The notes under the pieces were generated by a model. The model was given only the letters and a program-made list of their open reading frames with translations. It did no database searches and was not told the DNA's origin. Shown here in pieces: positions 52,686-61,754 of a stretch of 64,000 bases of DNA (position 1 is the first letter of the stretch; each line of letters starts with the position of its first letter). The position numbers and the translations under genes are program-made. This stretch comes from an uncultured Oligoflexales bacterium (GTDB lineage Bacteria; Bdellovibrionota_B; Oligoflexia; Oligoflexales; JAPPIL01), in contig OY282434.1 in NCBI GenBank assembly GCA_958296095.1, forward strand, positions 2,572,001-2,636,000. Reading direction: 5' to 3'.

Positions 52686-53883
52686 CCAGCAATTTCTGTT
52701 GAGCATGTCGCCGTTGACGCGCGGGGCGATAACTTTCTGTCTTGTCGTTGGTGGCGTGACGCTGGTGTATGCCTTGGTGTCCGAGCCGCTGCGGGCGTGG
52801 GGAAGTTTTTTATTGAGTTTGTTTTTTTTCTTTACGGTGGCACTGGGTGGCGTTGCCTTTGGTGGCATGCAGGACGTGCTAGGGGCACGTTGGGGGCGGC
52901 CGATTAAGCGCTTGCATGAGTCGTTCGGCGCGTTTTTGCCAGTGGCAGTGCTGTTGTTCGGGCTGTTTTTCGTGTGCATTAAGCTTGGCATTGCCGAGGC
53001 GGATAAAGTTTACACCTGGATTGCCGATCACGATCTGCTGCATCACTATGTGGGCAAGCGCTCGTGGTTGGTGGAAGATTTTATGTTGGCACGGGTACTG
53101 TTTCTGCTCGCGGTAATTCTTTACTGTGCCTGGTGGCAACTGCGGCGCGGGTTACGTGCTGATCGCCTGTTGATGGCAGGGGAAGCTGAGCGAGCACGGC
53201 AGCTGGCGGAACTGGCACGGGCAAAATTGCGCTACTGGTCAGCACCGCTGTTGGTTGTCTATGCCTTGTGTTTTACCTTCATATGTTTTGACCTAACGAT
53301 GTCGCTAGCGCCGAAGTGGTTCTCAACTCTCTGGGGCGGGTGGAATTTCTCCATCATGATGCAGACACTGTTTGCGTTTCTGCTGTTGTTTATGTTTGCC
53401 ATGCAGAACAGCCACGTCGGGCAACACTATGGCATCAAGCAGTTTCATGATGTGGGCAAGCTGTTGTTTGGCTTTACGATTTTTTTTGCTTATCTGACTT
53501 ATGCGCATGTGTTGACCTACTGGTATGGCAATGTGCCTGAGGAGGCTGAATATTTTATTCATCGCATTCAGCCGCCCTGGCTGACGTTGGTAATTATTGC
53601 TCCGCTGTTTAACTTTGTCATTCCGATGCTGGCTTTGATCCCTAAGGCGAGCAAATGGACTCCGCTGGTTACCATTCCTGTCTGTGTCATGGTCATCATC
53701 GCGCAGTGGATAACACAGGTAATCGTCGTTGTGCCGCAGCTGGATCGTGACCACACTTGGCAACTGCCGTTGATTGAGTTTGGTGTGTTCCTGGGCTTTG
53801 TCGGGCTGTTTGCGGCCTGTGTGGCTTGCTTCGGTCGGCGTTTCCCGATGCTGGCGATCAGCGATCCGCTGTTGAAAAGGTGA
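52675..53883 (+). CDS. actF: Alternative complex III membrane subunit ActF
   Basis: 402 residues, about ten membrane helices, homologous in layout to ActC (GAITFCLVVGGVTLVYAL at the start; GIKQFHDVGKLLFGFTIFF in the middle; WITQVIVVVPQ near the end). The start at ATG 52675 lies inside actE. It closes the operon; no cytochrome oxidase genes follow, so the terminal oxidase must be encoded elsewhere. Confidence 0.9.
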   Translation: MQDNQQFLLSMSPLTRGAITFCLVVGGVTLVYALVSEPLRAWGSFLLSLFFFFTVALGGVAFGGMQDVLGARWGRPIKRLHESFGAFLPVAVLLFGLFFVCIKLGIAEADKVYTWIADHDLLHHYVGKRSWLVEDFMLARVLFLLAVILYCAWWQLRRGLRADRLLMAGEAERARQLAELARAKLRYWSAPLLVVYALCFTFICFDLTMSLAPKWFSTLWGGWNFSIMMQTLFAFLLLFMFAMQNSHVGQHYGIKQFHDVGKLLFGFTIFFAYLTYAHVLTYWYGNVPEEAEYFIHRIQPPWLTLVIIAPLFNFVIPMLALIPKASKWTPLVTIPVCVMVIIAQWITQVIVVVPQLDRDHTWQLPLIEFGVFLGFVGLFAACVACFGRRFPMLAISDPLLKR

Positions 53884-53987
53884 GCGTGCCTCCAGCTAAG
53901 CTTGGTGCAACACGACGATGCGGTTGTGGGCAACACCCCCGCAGTTTCCGTGCTAGTCGTTGCCTGTTGCTGGCGGGAAATTAAACT

Positions 53988-54653
53988 ATGTATGTGCCCG
54001 CGCGATTTTTTGATCTGCGTGATTTCTTTGCCGCGGAAATTTTTGCAGAAGTTACCCAGGTATGGGATATTTTTCCAAACGCCATCGCCGCTTATCTTGC
54101 GGCGCGCTATGACATGTCGCGCAACGTCGTGCAGGGTGAAGTTGATAGGCGCGCCTATCTTGAAGGCACAGGCATTGTGATTGAGGCGGGGGTGCGCGTT
54201 GAGGCAGGGGCGTATGTGCGCGGGCCGTGTTGCTTGGCCGCGGGCTGCGAGGTGCGGCATGGTGCGTACTTGCGTGGTAATGTCATCGCGGGACGTGGTT
54301 GTGTGCTCGGTCATGCGACGGAAATTAAGAACTCTCTGCTGCTCGATGAGGTCAAGGCGGGGCACTTTGCCTACATCGGTGATAGCGTGCTTGGCAATCA
54401 AGTCAATCTTGGCGCAGGTGTGAAGCTGGCCAACTTGAAGCTCAACCCTAACATCCCCGTTAGAATTTCTCACCGCGGCAGCTTTATCACTACAAACCTA
54501 CGCAAATTCGGGGCGGTGCTGGGCGATAGGGTACAGATCGGCTGCAACGCGGTCACCAACCCCGGCACGTTGCTGGCCCCAGACAGCTACGTCTTGCCGT
54601 GCACCGCGGTCAGCGGCGCACACCTCAAGGCTGGTAGTAAGATCGGCAGTTGA
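53988..54653 (+). CDS. Left-handed beta-helix protein, GlmU C-terminal-like
   Basis: 221 residues. Residues 60-215 are hexapeptide-type repeats with [LIV]-G-x-x-x-x spacing (VIEAGVRVEAGAYVRG, VRHGAYLRGNVIAGRG). Residues 125-150 (KAGHFAYIGDSVLGNQVNLG) resemble the acetyltransferase domain of GlmU and of sugar-nucleotidyl-transferase-like proteins. The N-terminal uridylyl part is missing, so it may be an acyltransferase or a scaffold. It follows actF by 104 bases, with a doubtful short frame between. Confidence 0.8.
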   Translation: MYVPARFFDLRDFFAAEIFAEVTQVWDIFPNAIAAYLAARYDMSRNVVQGEVDRRAYLEGTGIVIEAGVRVEAGAYVRGPCCLAAGCEVRHGAYLRGNVIAGRGCVLGHATEIKNSLLLDEVKAGHFAYIGDSVLGNQVNLGAGVKLANLKLNPNIPVRISHRGSFITTNLRKFGAVLGDRVQIGCNAVTNPGTLLAPDSYVLPCTAVSGAHLKAGSKIGS

Positions 54654-54681
54654 AGCTAGCCGCGGTCGTGTTGTGTTGCAT

Positions 54682-56628
54682 TTACCTTACACTCTCGTCG
54701 CGCAAGTTTTTAACCATGTCTCTAAGGATTGCCGTAGGGTTAAAATAGTCGGAGTGCAGCGCACTGTGCGGGTCGGCAGCCAACTGCTCAAGGGCATCAC
54801 TGACTTTCCAAGTATCGTGGGGAGTGCAAAGGTAGCGAGTATCTTTTTCGGCTTCTTCATGGTATTGGCCGTTGATACAGAGGAGCGCAAAGTCATAGCT
54901 CTTGCCGTTCAGTTTCAGAGTTACGGGAGATACAGGTGCTTTAACTTGCTCTGACGTGACATGCAAGGTCATATCCAGCCGCGCGTCTTTACAACTCTGA
55001 CATTTAGCAGTGTCCAGCGCGATATTTTTGACTGCACACCGCCTGACATTTTTTATTTTCTGGCAGGTAGTAGTCTCGTCTTCGTGAAACCGAATAGTTT
55101 CATCATGGGGTAGTTCAAAAGTTTGCAGCCGTATTCGGGCCGATGTGGCCGACGCGGTCTCAAATTCGACCATCAGCCGCTGATGAGCAAACCCAATATC
55201 CTGTTGTATCTTGTTGGCAGCTAAAAGCGCCTGCTGCTCAAACATCTTGGCAACCTCTTTTGTGACGCGAAAATTAATTCGGTCTCTGTACCCTATCATC
55301 GTCTGCTTCTTGGGGGTATTGAGATGCAGGTCTTTACGGTGCGCATGGATAAACAACCTCTCTACCTCGTCATAGATGATGGCGAGATCTGCTGCATTCA
55401 GCGATGGCAGGCCCCAGGGCACGGCAAAATCAACATCCCCACCCGCAGCTTCAAGAAAGGTGTCGACAATGTCCTCGTCTTTTTCGGTGCCGTATGGCGC
55501 GACATCGCCCAACTTTGTGGCTTTGATTTTAGCTAACACCTGTTGACCGGCGGTGGACAGCGTGAAGTCTTGCCACGCTTCACGCACTTCGATGAAGCTA
55601 TCCCAATAATTAAGCTCTACCCAGTTCGAGTGCTTTAGTTTTAGCACCTTCTCTGGCAAGCACTTAGCTGGGGCTATCACCTCATTGAAGGGCAGTTTTC
55701 TCCACTCACTACCACAGCCAAAATAATTGCGCAGCAGGAGTTTGCGGCAGGTTATCTTGTCTAGGGGATGCAGACAGCCAGCGTGCCAAAGTCTATTGCT
55801 GTACAGAGTGTTAGCTACTTGCTGGTGAAAATCTTCAAATCCATGCACAAGGTTTGATTCCAGAAAGCTTGTTTCTGATAACCTTGCCACTATAGCGGCC
55901 ATGTTGTGCTTTTGTGCCTCTTTTTCCGCCCTTTGCTTGCTAACATCGATGGGGATGCCGTCAAGCACACCATCGGGATAGTGCCGTGCGATCAAGCGGG
56001 CGATCAGTGGGTTAGCGTTGCTGTACCCAACATCTTCATAGTTATAATTCACTTGGGTCAGGAGGCTGTCATGTTGGTGACAGCTACGGCACTGTTGTCG
56101 ATCCGCAGCAACAATTGATGGTGATTTTGCCGGCCCGTAGTTTTTAACGACCTGATAGTCAAATCCCACCCCGTGCGGCAAAAGACTCATCACCTCAACC
56201 TGCTGGCTCTTTTGTGTGTAGGCGAGGAAGAGACGGTTGCTGATAGTAAACTCTCCCAACCTCAACTGCGGCATGCCTAGCTTTTTAAACAGTTCCAGAT
56301 AAAGTGTCTGTGCTTTGTTCAGCTCTGGCATCGAGAAGCCGACGATGCGGCGCGGGTCTTTGAACGGTTCAGGATAGCCAGCTTGACGTAATTGCGACAG
56401 TCCAAGCGGCACGAGCACACCCACCGGCTGACCATATTGGGCGAGGTAGGCGAGCAATTTTGCAAACGGATAGGGAACTTGCTGGTTTGGCGCTAGTGCG
56501 ATGAGATGGTCGAACAAAGAACTACTTGCCGCGGCAGATTTTTGTTGGGAAAAGTTGGCTTTAATAAAATAACAAGCTGGCAACGATACCAGCATTGATA
56601 CCAGCAGAGCTAGTCGGTGGAGTTGCAT
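54682..56628 (-). CDS. Cytochrome c-like lipoprotein, paralogue 1
   Basis: 648 residues. Lipobox LVSLPAC. One haem c site, CRSCH, near residue 178 and a C-x-x-C-K sequence (KCQSCKDARL) near residue 540, a form used by NrfA-type cytochromes, though it may be chance. The C-terminal region has cysteine pairs (CQKIKNVRRC, CINGQYHEEAEKDTRYLC). Residues 1-180 are identical to the neighbour at 56637, while the middle differs by substitutions and insertions. Probably an outer- or inner-membrane-attached redox protein; acceptor unknown. No operon partner apart from its paralogue. Confidence 0.82.
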   Translation of the reverse strand: MQLHRLALLVSMLVSLPACYFIKANFSQQKSAAASSSLFDHLIALAPNQQVPYPFAKLLAYLAQYGQPVGVLVPLGLSQLRQAGYPEPFKDPRRIVGFSMPELNKAQTLYLELFKKLGMPQLRLGEFTISNRLFLAYTQKSQQVEVMSLLPHGVGFDYQVVKNYGPAKSPSIVAADRQQCRSCHQHDSLLTQVNYNYEDVGYSNANPLIARLIARHYPDGVLDGIPIDVSKQRAEKEAQKHNMAAIVARLSETSFLESNLVHGFEDFHQQVANTLYSNRLWHAGCLHPLDKITCRKLLLRNYFGCGSEWRKLPFNEVIAPAKCLPEKVLKLKHSNWVELNYWDSFIEVREAWQDFTLSTAGQQVLAKIKATKLGDVAPYGTEKDEDIVDTFLEAAGGDVDFAVPWGLPSLNAADLAIIYDEVERLFIHAHRKDLHLNTPKKQTMIGYRDRINFRVTKEVAKMFEQQALLAANKIQQDIGFAHQRLMVEFETASATSARIRLQTFELPHDETIRFHEDETTTCQKIKNVRRCAVKNIALDTAKCQSCKDARLDMTLHVTSEQVKAPVSPVTLKLNGKSYDFALLCINGQYHEEAEKDTRYLCTPHDTWKVSDALEQLAADPHSALHSDYFNPTAILRDMVKNLRDESVR

Positions 56629-56636
56629 ACATCCTC

Positions 56637-58703
56637 TTATCTTGCAGTTACACTCTCGTCGCTAAAGTTTTTAAACATGTCTCTGATGATTGCCGTAGGG
56701 TTAAAATAGTCGGAGTGCAGCGCACTATGCGGGGCGGCAGCCAATTGCTCAAGAGCATCACTAACTTTCCAAGTATCATAGGGGCCACAAATGTAGCGAG
56801 TACCTTTTTCGTATTCTACAAGGACTCCTCTATAGTCTTGGTCGTTGATACAGAGGAGTGCAAAGTCATAGCTCTTGCCGTTAAGTTTCAGAGTTACGGG
56901 AGATACAGGTGGTTTAACTTGCTCTGACGTGACATGCAAGGTCATATCCAGCCGCGCGTCTTTGCAACTCTGACATTTAGCAGTGTCCAGCGCGATATTT
57001 TTGCCTGCACACCGCCTGACATTTTTTATTTTCTGGCAAGTAATGGTCGGCCATAATGCTCTTTCACTAATCCCAATAGTCTCATCGTGGGGTAGGTCAA
57101 ATAGTTCATTACCAGCCTTATGGTATGGGATAAATCCAGCTATAAATATTGAGGCAGATGTGGCCGACGCGGTCTTAAATATGACTGACAGCCGCTGAGA
57201 ATAAACAAGCTCAATATCCTGTTGTATCTTGTTGGCAGCTAAAAGCGCCTGCTGTTCAAACATCTTGGTAACCTCTTTTGTGACGCGAAAATTTCTTAGG
57301 TTATTTGTGTGTGCCGTCCTCGTCTTATGCTTGTAGGTAGGGTCAATGGAGGTATTGAGATGCAGGTCTTTACGGTGCACATGGATAAACAACCTCTCTA
57401 CCTCGTCATAGATGATGGCGAGATCCGCGGCATTCAGCGGTGGCAGGCCCTCGGGCACGGCAAAATCAACACCCCCACCCGCAGCCCTAATAAAGGTGGA
57501 GAAAATGTCATACAGTGTCATGTCTTTGAAGATGCTGTCTTCTTTGATATCACCCAACTTTGTGGCTTTGATTTTAGCTAACACCTGCTGGCCAGCGGTG
57601 GACAGCGTGAAGTCTTGCTGCATTTCAGGCACTTTATTGACGAATTCAGGACCTCCTCGATGCCTAAAATCTATAACTTGCGATGGCTTTAGCTTTAGCA
57701 CCTTCTCTGGCAAGCACCTAGCTGGGGCTATCACTCCCATGAAGCTGAAGGGGCCTGTCCTCCGATACATATGCGGACTAGTACAGCCAAACCTATGGCG
57801 CAGCATGAGTTTGCGGCAGGCTATTTTGTCTGGGGGATGCAGACAACCAGCGTGCCAAAGCCCATTGTTGTTCAGAGTGCTAGCTACTTGCTGATGAAAA
57901 TCTTTAAATCTGTACACACGGTCTGATTTTTTCTCCTTCCGCTTGCTAATACTGATGGGAATGCCGTCAAGCACACCATCGGGATAGTGCTGCGCGATCA
58001 AGCGGGCGATCAGTGGGTTAGCGCTGCTGACATCGTTATCCGACGACGAGTGGGAGATCTGCATATCGATCAAGGCGGTAATCGGTGAGTGAGTGTTCGA
58101 GTCTATGAACCCGTCGAACCTGTTCGGTGAGGTCAGGAGGATGTCATATTGATGACAGCTACGGCACTGTTGTCGATCCGCAGCAACAATTGATGGTGAT
58201 TTTGCCGGCCCGTAGTTTTTAACGACCTGATAGTCAAATCCCACCCCGTGCGGCAAAAGACTCATCACCTCAACCTGCTGGCTCTTTTGTGTGTAGGCGA
58301 GGAAGAGACGGTTGCTGATAGTAAACTCTCCCAACCTCAACTGCGGCATGCCTAGCTTTTTAAACAGTTCCAGATAAAGTGTCTGTGCTTTGTTCAGCTC
58401 TGGCATCGAGAAGCCGACGATGCGGCGCGGGTCTTTGAACGGTTCAGGATAGCCAGCTTGACGTAATTGCGACAGTCCAAGCGGCACGAGCACACCCACC
58501 GGCTGACCATATTGGGCGAGGTAGGCGAGCAATTTTGCAAACGGATAGGGAACTTGCTGGTTTGGCGCTAGTGCGATGAGATGGTCGAACAAAGAACTAC
58601 TTGCCGCGGCAGATTTTTGTTGGGAAAAGTTGGCTTTAATAAAATAACAAGCTGGCAACGATACCAGCATTGATACCAGCAGAGCTAGTCGGTGGAGTTG
58701 CAT
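56637..58703 (-). CDS. Cytochrome c-like lipoprotein, paralogue 2
   Basis: 688 residues from ATG 58703 (upstream ATG 58715 adds MRGC). Same lipobox, CRSCH and CQSCK sites as paralogue 1. The first 180 residues match codon for codon over about 530 bases, whereas the centre (residues 195-420) carries insertions such as ITALIDMQISHSSSDND and many replacements. It lies nine bases upstream of paralogue 1 on the same strand. The identical 5' third is best explained by recent gene conversion or partial duplication. Confidence 0.82.
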   Translation of the reverse strand: MQLHRLALLVSMLVSLPACYFIKANFSQQKSAAASSSLFDHLIALAPNQQVPYPFAKLLAYLAQYGQPVGVLVPLGLSQLRQAGYPEPFKDPRRIVGFSMPELNKAQTLYLELFKKLGMPQLRLGEFTISNRLFLAYTQKSQQVEVMSLLPHGVGFDYQVVKNYGPAKSPSIVAADRQQCRSCHQYDILLTSPNRFDGFIDSNTHSPITALIDMQISHSSSDNDVSSANPLIARLIAQHYPDGVLDGIPISISKRKEKKSDRVYRFKDFHQQVASTLNNNGLWHAGCLHPPDKIACRKLMLRHRFGCTSPHMYRRTGPFSFMGVIAPARCLPEKVLKLKPSQVIDFRHRGGPEFVNKVPEMQQDFTLSTAGQQVLAKIKATKLGDIKEDSIFKDMTLYDIFSTFIRAAGGGVDFAVPEGLPPLNAADLAIIYDEVERLFIHVHRKDLHLNTSIDPTYKHKTRTAHTNNLRNFRVTKEVTKMFEQQALLAANKIQQDIELVYSQRLSVIFKTASATSASIFIAGFIPYHKAGNELFDLPHDETIGISERALWPTITCQKIKNVRRCAGKNIALDTAKCQSCKDARLDMTLHVTSEQVKPPVSPVTLKLNGKSYDFALLCINDQDYRGVLVEYEKGTRYICGPYDTWKVSDALEQLAAAPHSALHSDYFNPTAIIRDMFKNFSDESVTAR

Positions 58704-58949
58704 ACATCCTCTCATCTTTCAGGTACACTTTCGGTTGTTTCTCTCTGCATCATTATGTGTCCCGGGCCTAGTTGCGTCTTTTGCCGCCCAAAACAGCCTA
58801 ACCAACTGTAATTATTGGCTGCGGTTATGTCTCAGGCAATGCATACGCAGCTCGGCAAGCTATGCAATTACTACGTGCTAGGGATCAGACTCGGTCGGGA
58901 GGGTTGCTGGCCGCGAGCGCTTGAGCTCGCTTGCATCTGTGCGCGACGG

Positions 58950-59010
58950 GGTGCGGTAGATGGTGACAGTGCGAGCACACACATTTCTATCAACGAATAC
59001 ACGCGAATAT
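58950..59010 (+). pseudogene. Relict fragment of the 61755-type lipoprotein gene
   Basis: About 20 codons reading DGDSASTHISINEY match the lipoprotein at 61755-62859 (nt 62118-62170) closely at the DNA level. The frame continues into unrelated and repeat sequence. No other part of that gene is visible between 58716 and 59040; the rest of that interval shows nothing recognisable. Confidence 0.65.
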
Positions 59011-59039
59011 CAGGTTTTCTCAGGGGGTCACTACACACA

Positions 59040-59530
59040 GATCCTACTTACCACAAGCCTCCGTTATCTTGGCACGGCACGCCTATTAGCACAAGCCTCC
59101 GTTGTCTTGGCACGGCACAGCCCTGCCGAGAAACTCGACCTGAGCATGTATAAGCACATGCTTTATCTAAAAGCATAATCTGACAGTAATATGGCAATAT
59201 CTGTGGTCGAGTTTTCGCACGGTCTTGCCGTGCCGTTCATGGAGCTCTCGATAGGCAAGAGGTGGTGGCAACCGCGAGAAACTTGGAAACAAGCAGAGAG
59301 GCTAGTAGGCAAGATTGAACGTAACCACGAGAGGTCTGAGAACATGCAGCGAGCGAAGCGAGCGTTACAAAAAGCCGCGTACCGCCCTGCCGTTCATGGA
59401 GCTCTCGGTAGGCAAGAGGTGGGGGCAGCCGCGAGAAGGCTTGGGAACAAGCAGAGAGGGCGCGCAGAGTGGCCTGAGAACGTGCAGCGAGCTAGCAAGC
59501 GAGCGTTACAAAAAGCCGCGTAGCGCTGGG
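59040..59530 (+). repeat. Intergenic palindromic repeat block 10
   Basis: A forward-oriented block and the clearest hairpin: aaactcgacc (59131-59140) pairs with ggtcgagttt (59205-59214), flanked by ggcacgg and ccgtgcc. It ends 18 bases beyond the stop codon of the intact rpn gene. Confidence 0.85.
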
Positions 59531-59547
59531 TTATACTGGGAGCGCGA

Positions 59548-60555
59548 TCAGTTAACGTGTATTTTGCGTTTGATTTCAGCTAATTGCTTTTTGGAGATAT
59601 TGGCAACTGCACAGATGCCATCTTCGCTCAATTCACCAGATTCTAGGAGACGTATCGCGACCTGCTCGATACCCTGCTCGATACCCTGCTCGATACCCTC
59701 TGCGCGGCCCCGCTCGACACCCTGCTCGATACCTTCCGCGCGGCCCCGCTGAAAGCCCTGATAATCGGCTTCCTCGAAGCCGAATCTGATTTCCTCCATA
59801 ATCTTTACCTCCACGTTAGGGAAACTATCTGCCTCGATAGCGGCTAAACCCTGCCTATCATATTTCTTATCGGCACGGCAAATATAGGACATGAGCATTG
59901 ACGATAAGGTCTTTCTATCTCCAGTGCTTAACAGATACAGAGCACCGAATACCATCGTCATGACCTGGTGGGTGAGCTTGCGGATGTATTTCATCGCGAG
60001 CAAGCAGGCGGCACTGGTAATCTCTGGACGGCGCAGTTGTTCGGGCTGTAAGGCAGGTAAATCAACACTCTTGACGAAAAAATTGCCAAAAATCCGTGCT
60101 AGTTTTGCGATAATTTCTGGGGGCACTTTGTTTTTTAGCAAATAATCCATATAGTTATCGGGGGTAGTGATCTTGCTCAACCCTTGATTGACCACGACCC
60201 CGAAAACAAGACCCTCGGTGCGATCCATCTCCCGTAAGCAGTATTTTCGCAACTGTTTGATGGCTTGGTTAGCTCCGCTGGTCTTGTGCTCAAAGAAGAC
60301 ACCGAAGTGCACCTGGCATTGTAGATAATCTTTTAACGGCAACTTGAAATGCAAATCACCGTAACCCTCCTGGTCAGTGCTGGGATTGAGGGTCGAATCT
60401 TTGTCGATGGTCATCTTATCGAGATCAAAGAGGTCACATTCCTCTGCCGTCAATGCCAAGCGCAGGATGTCCTTGGCATAGCGAGGTTGGCTGTAGACTT
60501 TTTTGAAAAATTTATCATGCAATTTGTTGGCTGAATCTGGGCGAGACGTAGTCAA
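59548..60555 (-). CDS. Rpn-family PD-(D/E)XK recombinase/nuclease, intact
   Basis: 335 residues from TTG 60555, six bases after GAGGT. The catalytic domain is complete: LHDKFFKKVYSQPRYAKDIL at the N-terminus, GDLHFKLPL with the motif Asp, and VFFEHKTSGANQAIKQLRKY with E-x-K. The C-terminal tail holds G-I-E-Q-G type repeats (GRAEGIEQGVERGRAEGIEQ) and a conserved end, KKQLAEIKRKI. Rpn proteins in E. coli enhance RecA-independent horizontal recombination and cleave DNA in vitro. Full length for the family. Repeat blocks lie on both sides, as at the two broken rpn loci, making it a candidate for moving or processing them. Confidence 0.88.
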   Translation of the reverse strand: MTTSRPDSANKLHDKFFKKVYSQPRYAKDILRLALTAEECDLFDLDKMTIDKDSTLNPSTDQEGYGDLHFKLPLKDYLQCQVHFGVFFEHKTSGANQAIKQLRKYCLREMDRTEGLVFGVVVNQGLSKITTPDNYMDYLLKNKVPPEIIAKLARIFGNFFVKSVDLPALQPEQLRRPEITSAACLLAMKYIRKLTHQVMTMVFGALYLLSTGDRKTLSSMLMSYICRADKKYDRQGLAAIEADSFPNVEVKIMEEIRFGFEEADYQGFQRGRAEGIEQGVERGRAEGIEQGIEQGIEQVAIRLLESGELSEDGICAVANISKKQLAEIKRKIHVN

Positions 60556-60639
60556 TGGTTTACCTCATGGGTGAATCTCTGGTTACTAGTGTAATAGTTA
60601 TCGTTAGGTTGCGCAACATATTTGGCGAGAAAATTAAGA

Positions 60640-61510
60640 CCTGCCGAGAGGTTAGCAGGCAAGCCTGAATGCGATAGCAAGAGGTCCGAGGACAAGGAGC
60701 GAGCTAGGAAGCGAGCGATACAAAAAGCAGCGTAGCGAGCGAAGCGAGCTAGGAAGCGAGCGATACAAAAAGCAGCGTAGCGAGCGAAGCGAGCTAGGAA
60801 GCGAGCGATACAAAAAGCAGCGAAGCGAGCTAGGAAGCGAGCGATACAAAGAGCCGCGCGCCACGGCGCAGCGCAGCGTACGGTCTCACCATGCCGTTCA
60901 TGAAGCTCTCGGTCGGCAAGAGGTGTGGGCAACCGCGAGAAGGCTTGGGAGCAAGCCTCAACGCAATCGCCGAGAGACTTGGGAGCACAGACACTACTTA
61001 GCCCGTACCACCGCTATCTTGGCACGGCGCAGACCTACCGAGAAACTCCCCACGAATATGTATAAGCACATGCCTTGTGCAAAAAAATAACCTGGTTGCA
61101 GTATTGGCAATATCTGCGGTCGTTTTCGCACGGTCTCGCCGTGCCGTTCATGTGGCTCTCGGTAGGCAAGAGGTGGGGGCAACCGCGAGAAACCTGAGGA
61201 CAGGCATAGGTTCTGATGGCAAGCTTGAATGCAAAAGCGAGATGCCTGAGGACGAGCAGCGAGCTAGAAAGCGAGCGATACAAAAAGTCGTGCGCAGCGC
61301 AGCTGGGCGAGGCACAGCCCTACCGAGAAACTCTCCCCTGAGATGGGTGCAAGCACATGCCTCGTGCAAAAAAATAATCTGAACGCGATATCAAGAGGTC
61401 TGAGCGCAAGGAGCGAGCTAGGAAGCGAGCGATACGAAGAGCAGCGTAGCGCATCGCGTAGCGAGCGAAGCGAGCGTTACAAAAAGTCGTGCGTAGCAAA
61501 ACAGGAAGAT
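60640..61510 (+). repeat. Intergenic palindromic repeat block 11
   Basis: A forward-oriented block with four consecutive gcgagctaggaagcgagcgatacaaa-type modules (60690-60860), then two hairpin modules; the arm at 61045 is degenerate (aaactccccac / ggtcgttttc). Non-repeat DNA at 61511-61754 holds no gene; it contains aaacccgatattcgcgtta (from about 61618), which is echoed at 26276. Confidence 0.85.
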
Positions 61511-61754
61511 TTACCGTTATTCATTTCATTCCAAGCAATATCTGTGATTTTTCAATGTGTATTTTGGCAAAATAGGATTTTACGGCTAAAATTCTTGTCT
61601 GGTTAGGTAGATACGCGAAACCCGATATTCGCGTTAAACAAGTGTGGCTACCCCCATCGTTGCTGGCAAAGTCTGGGCAAGAATTTCTCTAAAGATAAAA
61701 TGCAGGATGACGAAACGAGAGTATGGATATTGTAAATTTTGATTGGAGGTTATC

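Noticed and set aside
53902-54180. Short frame between actF and the beta-helix gene
   Set aside because: Overlaps the well-supported beta-helix gene in another frame and has no family features.
59040-59530. CRISPR-like repetition in the repeat blocks
   Set aside because: Units vary in length and order, spacers are not unique or uniform, and no cas gene is present.
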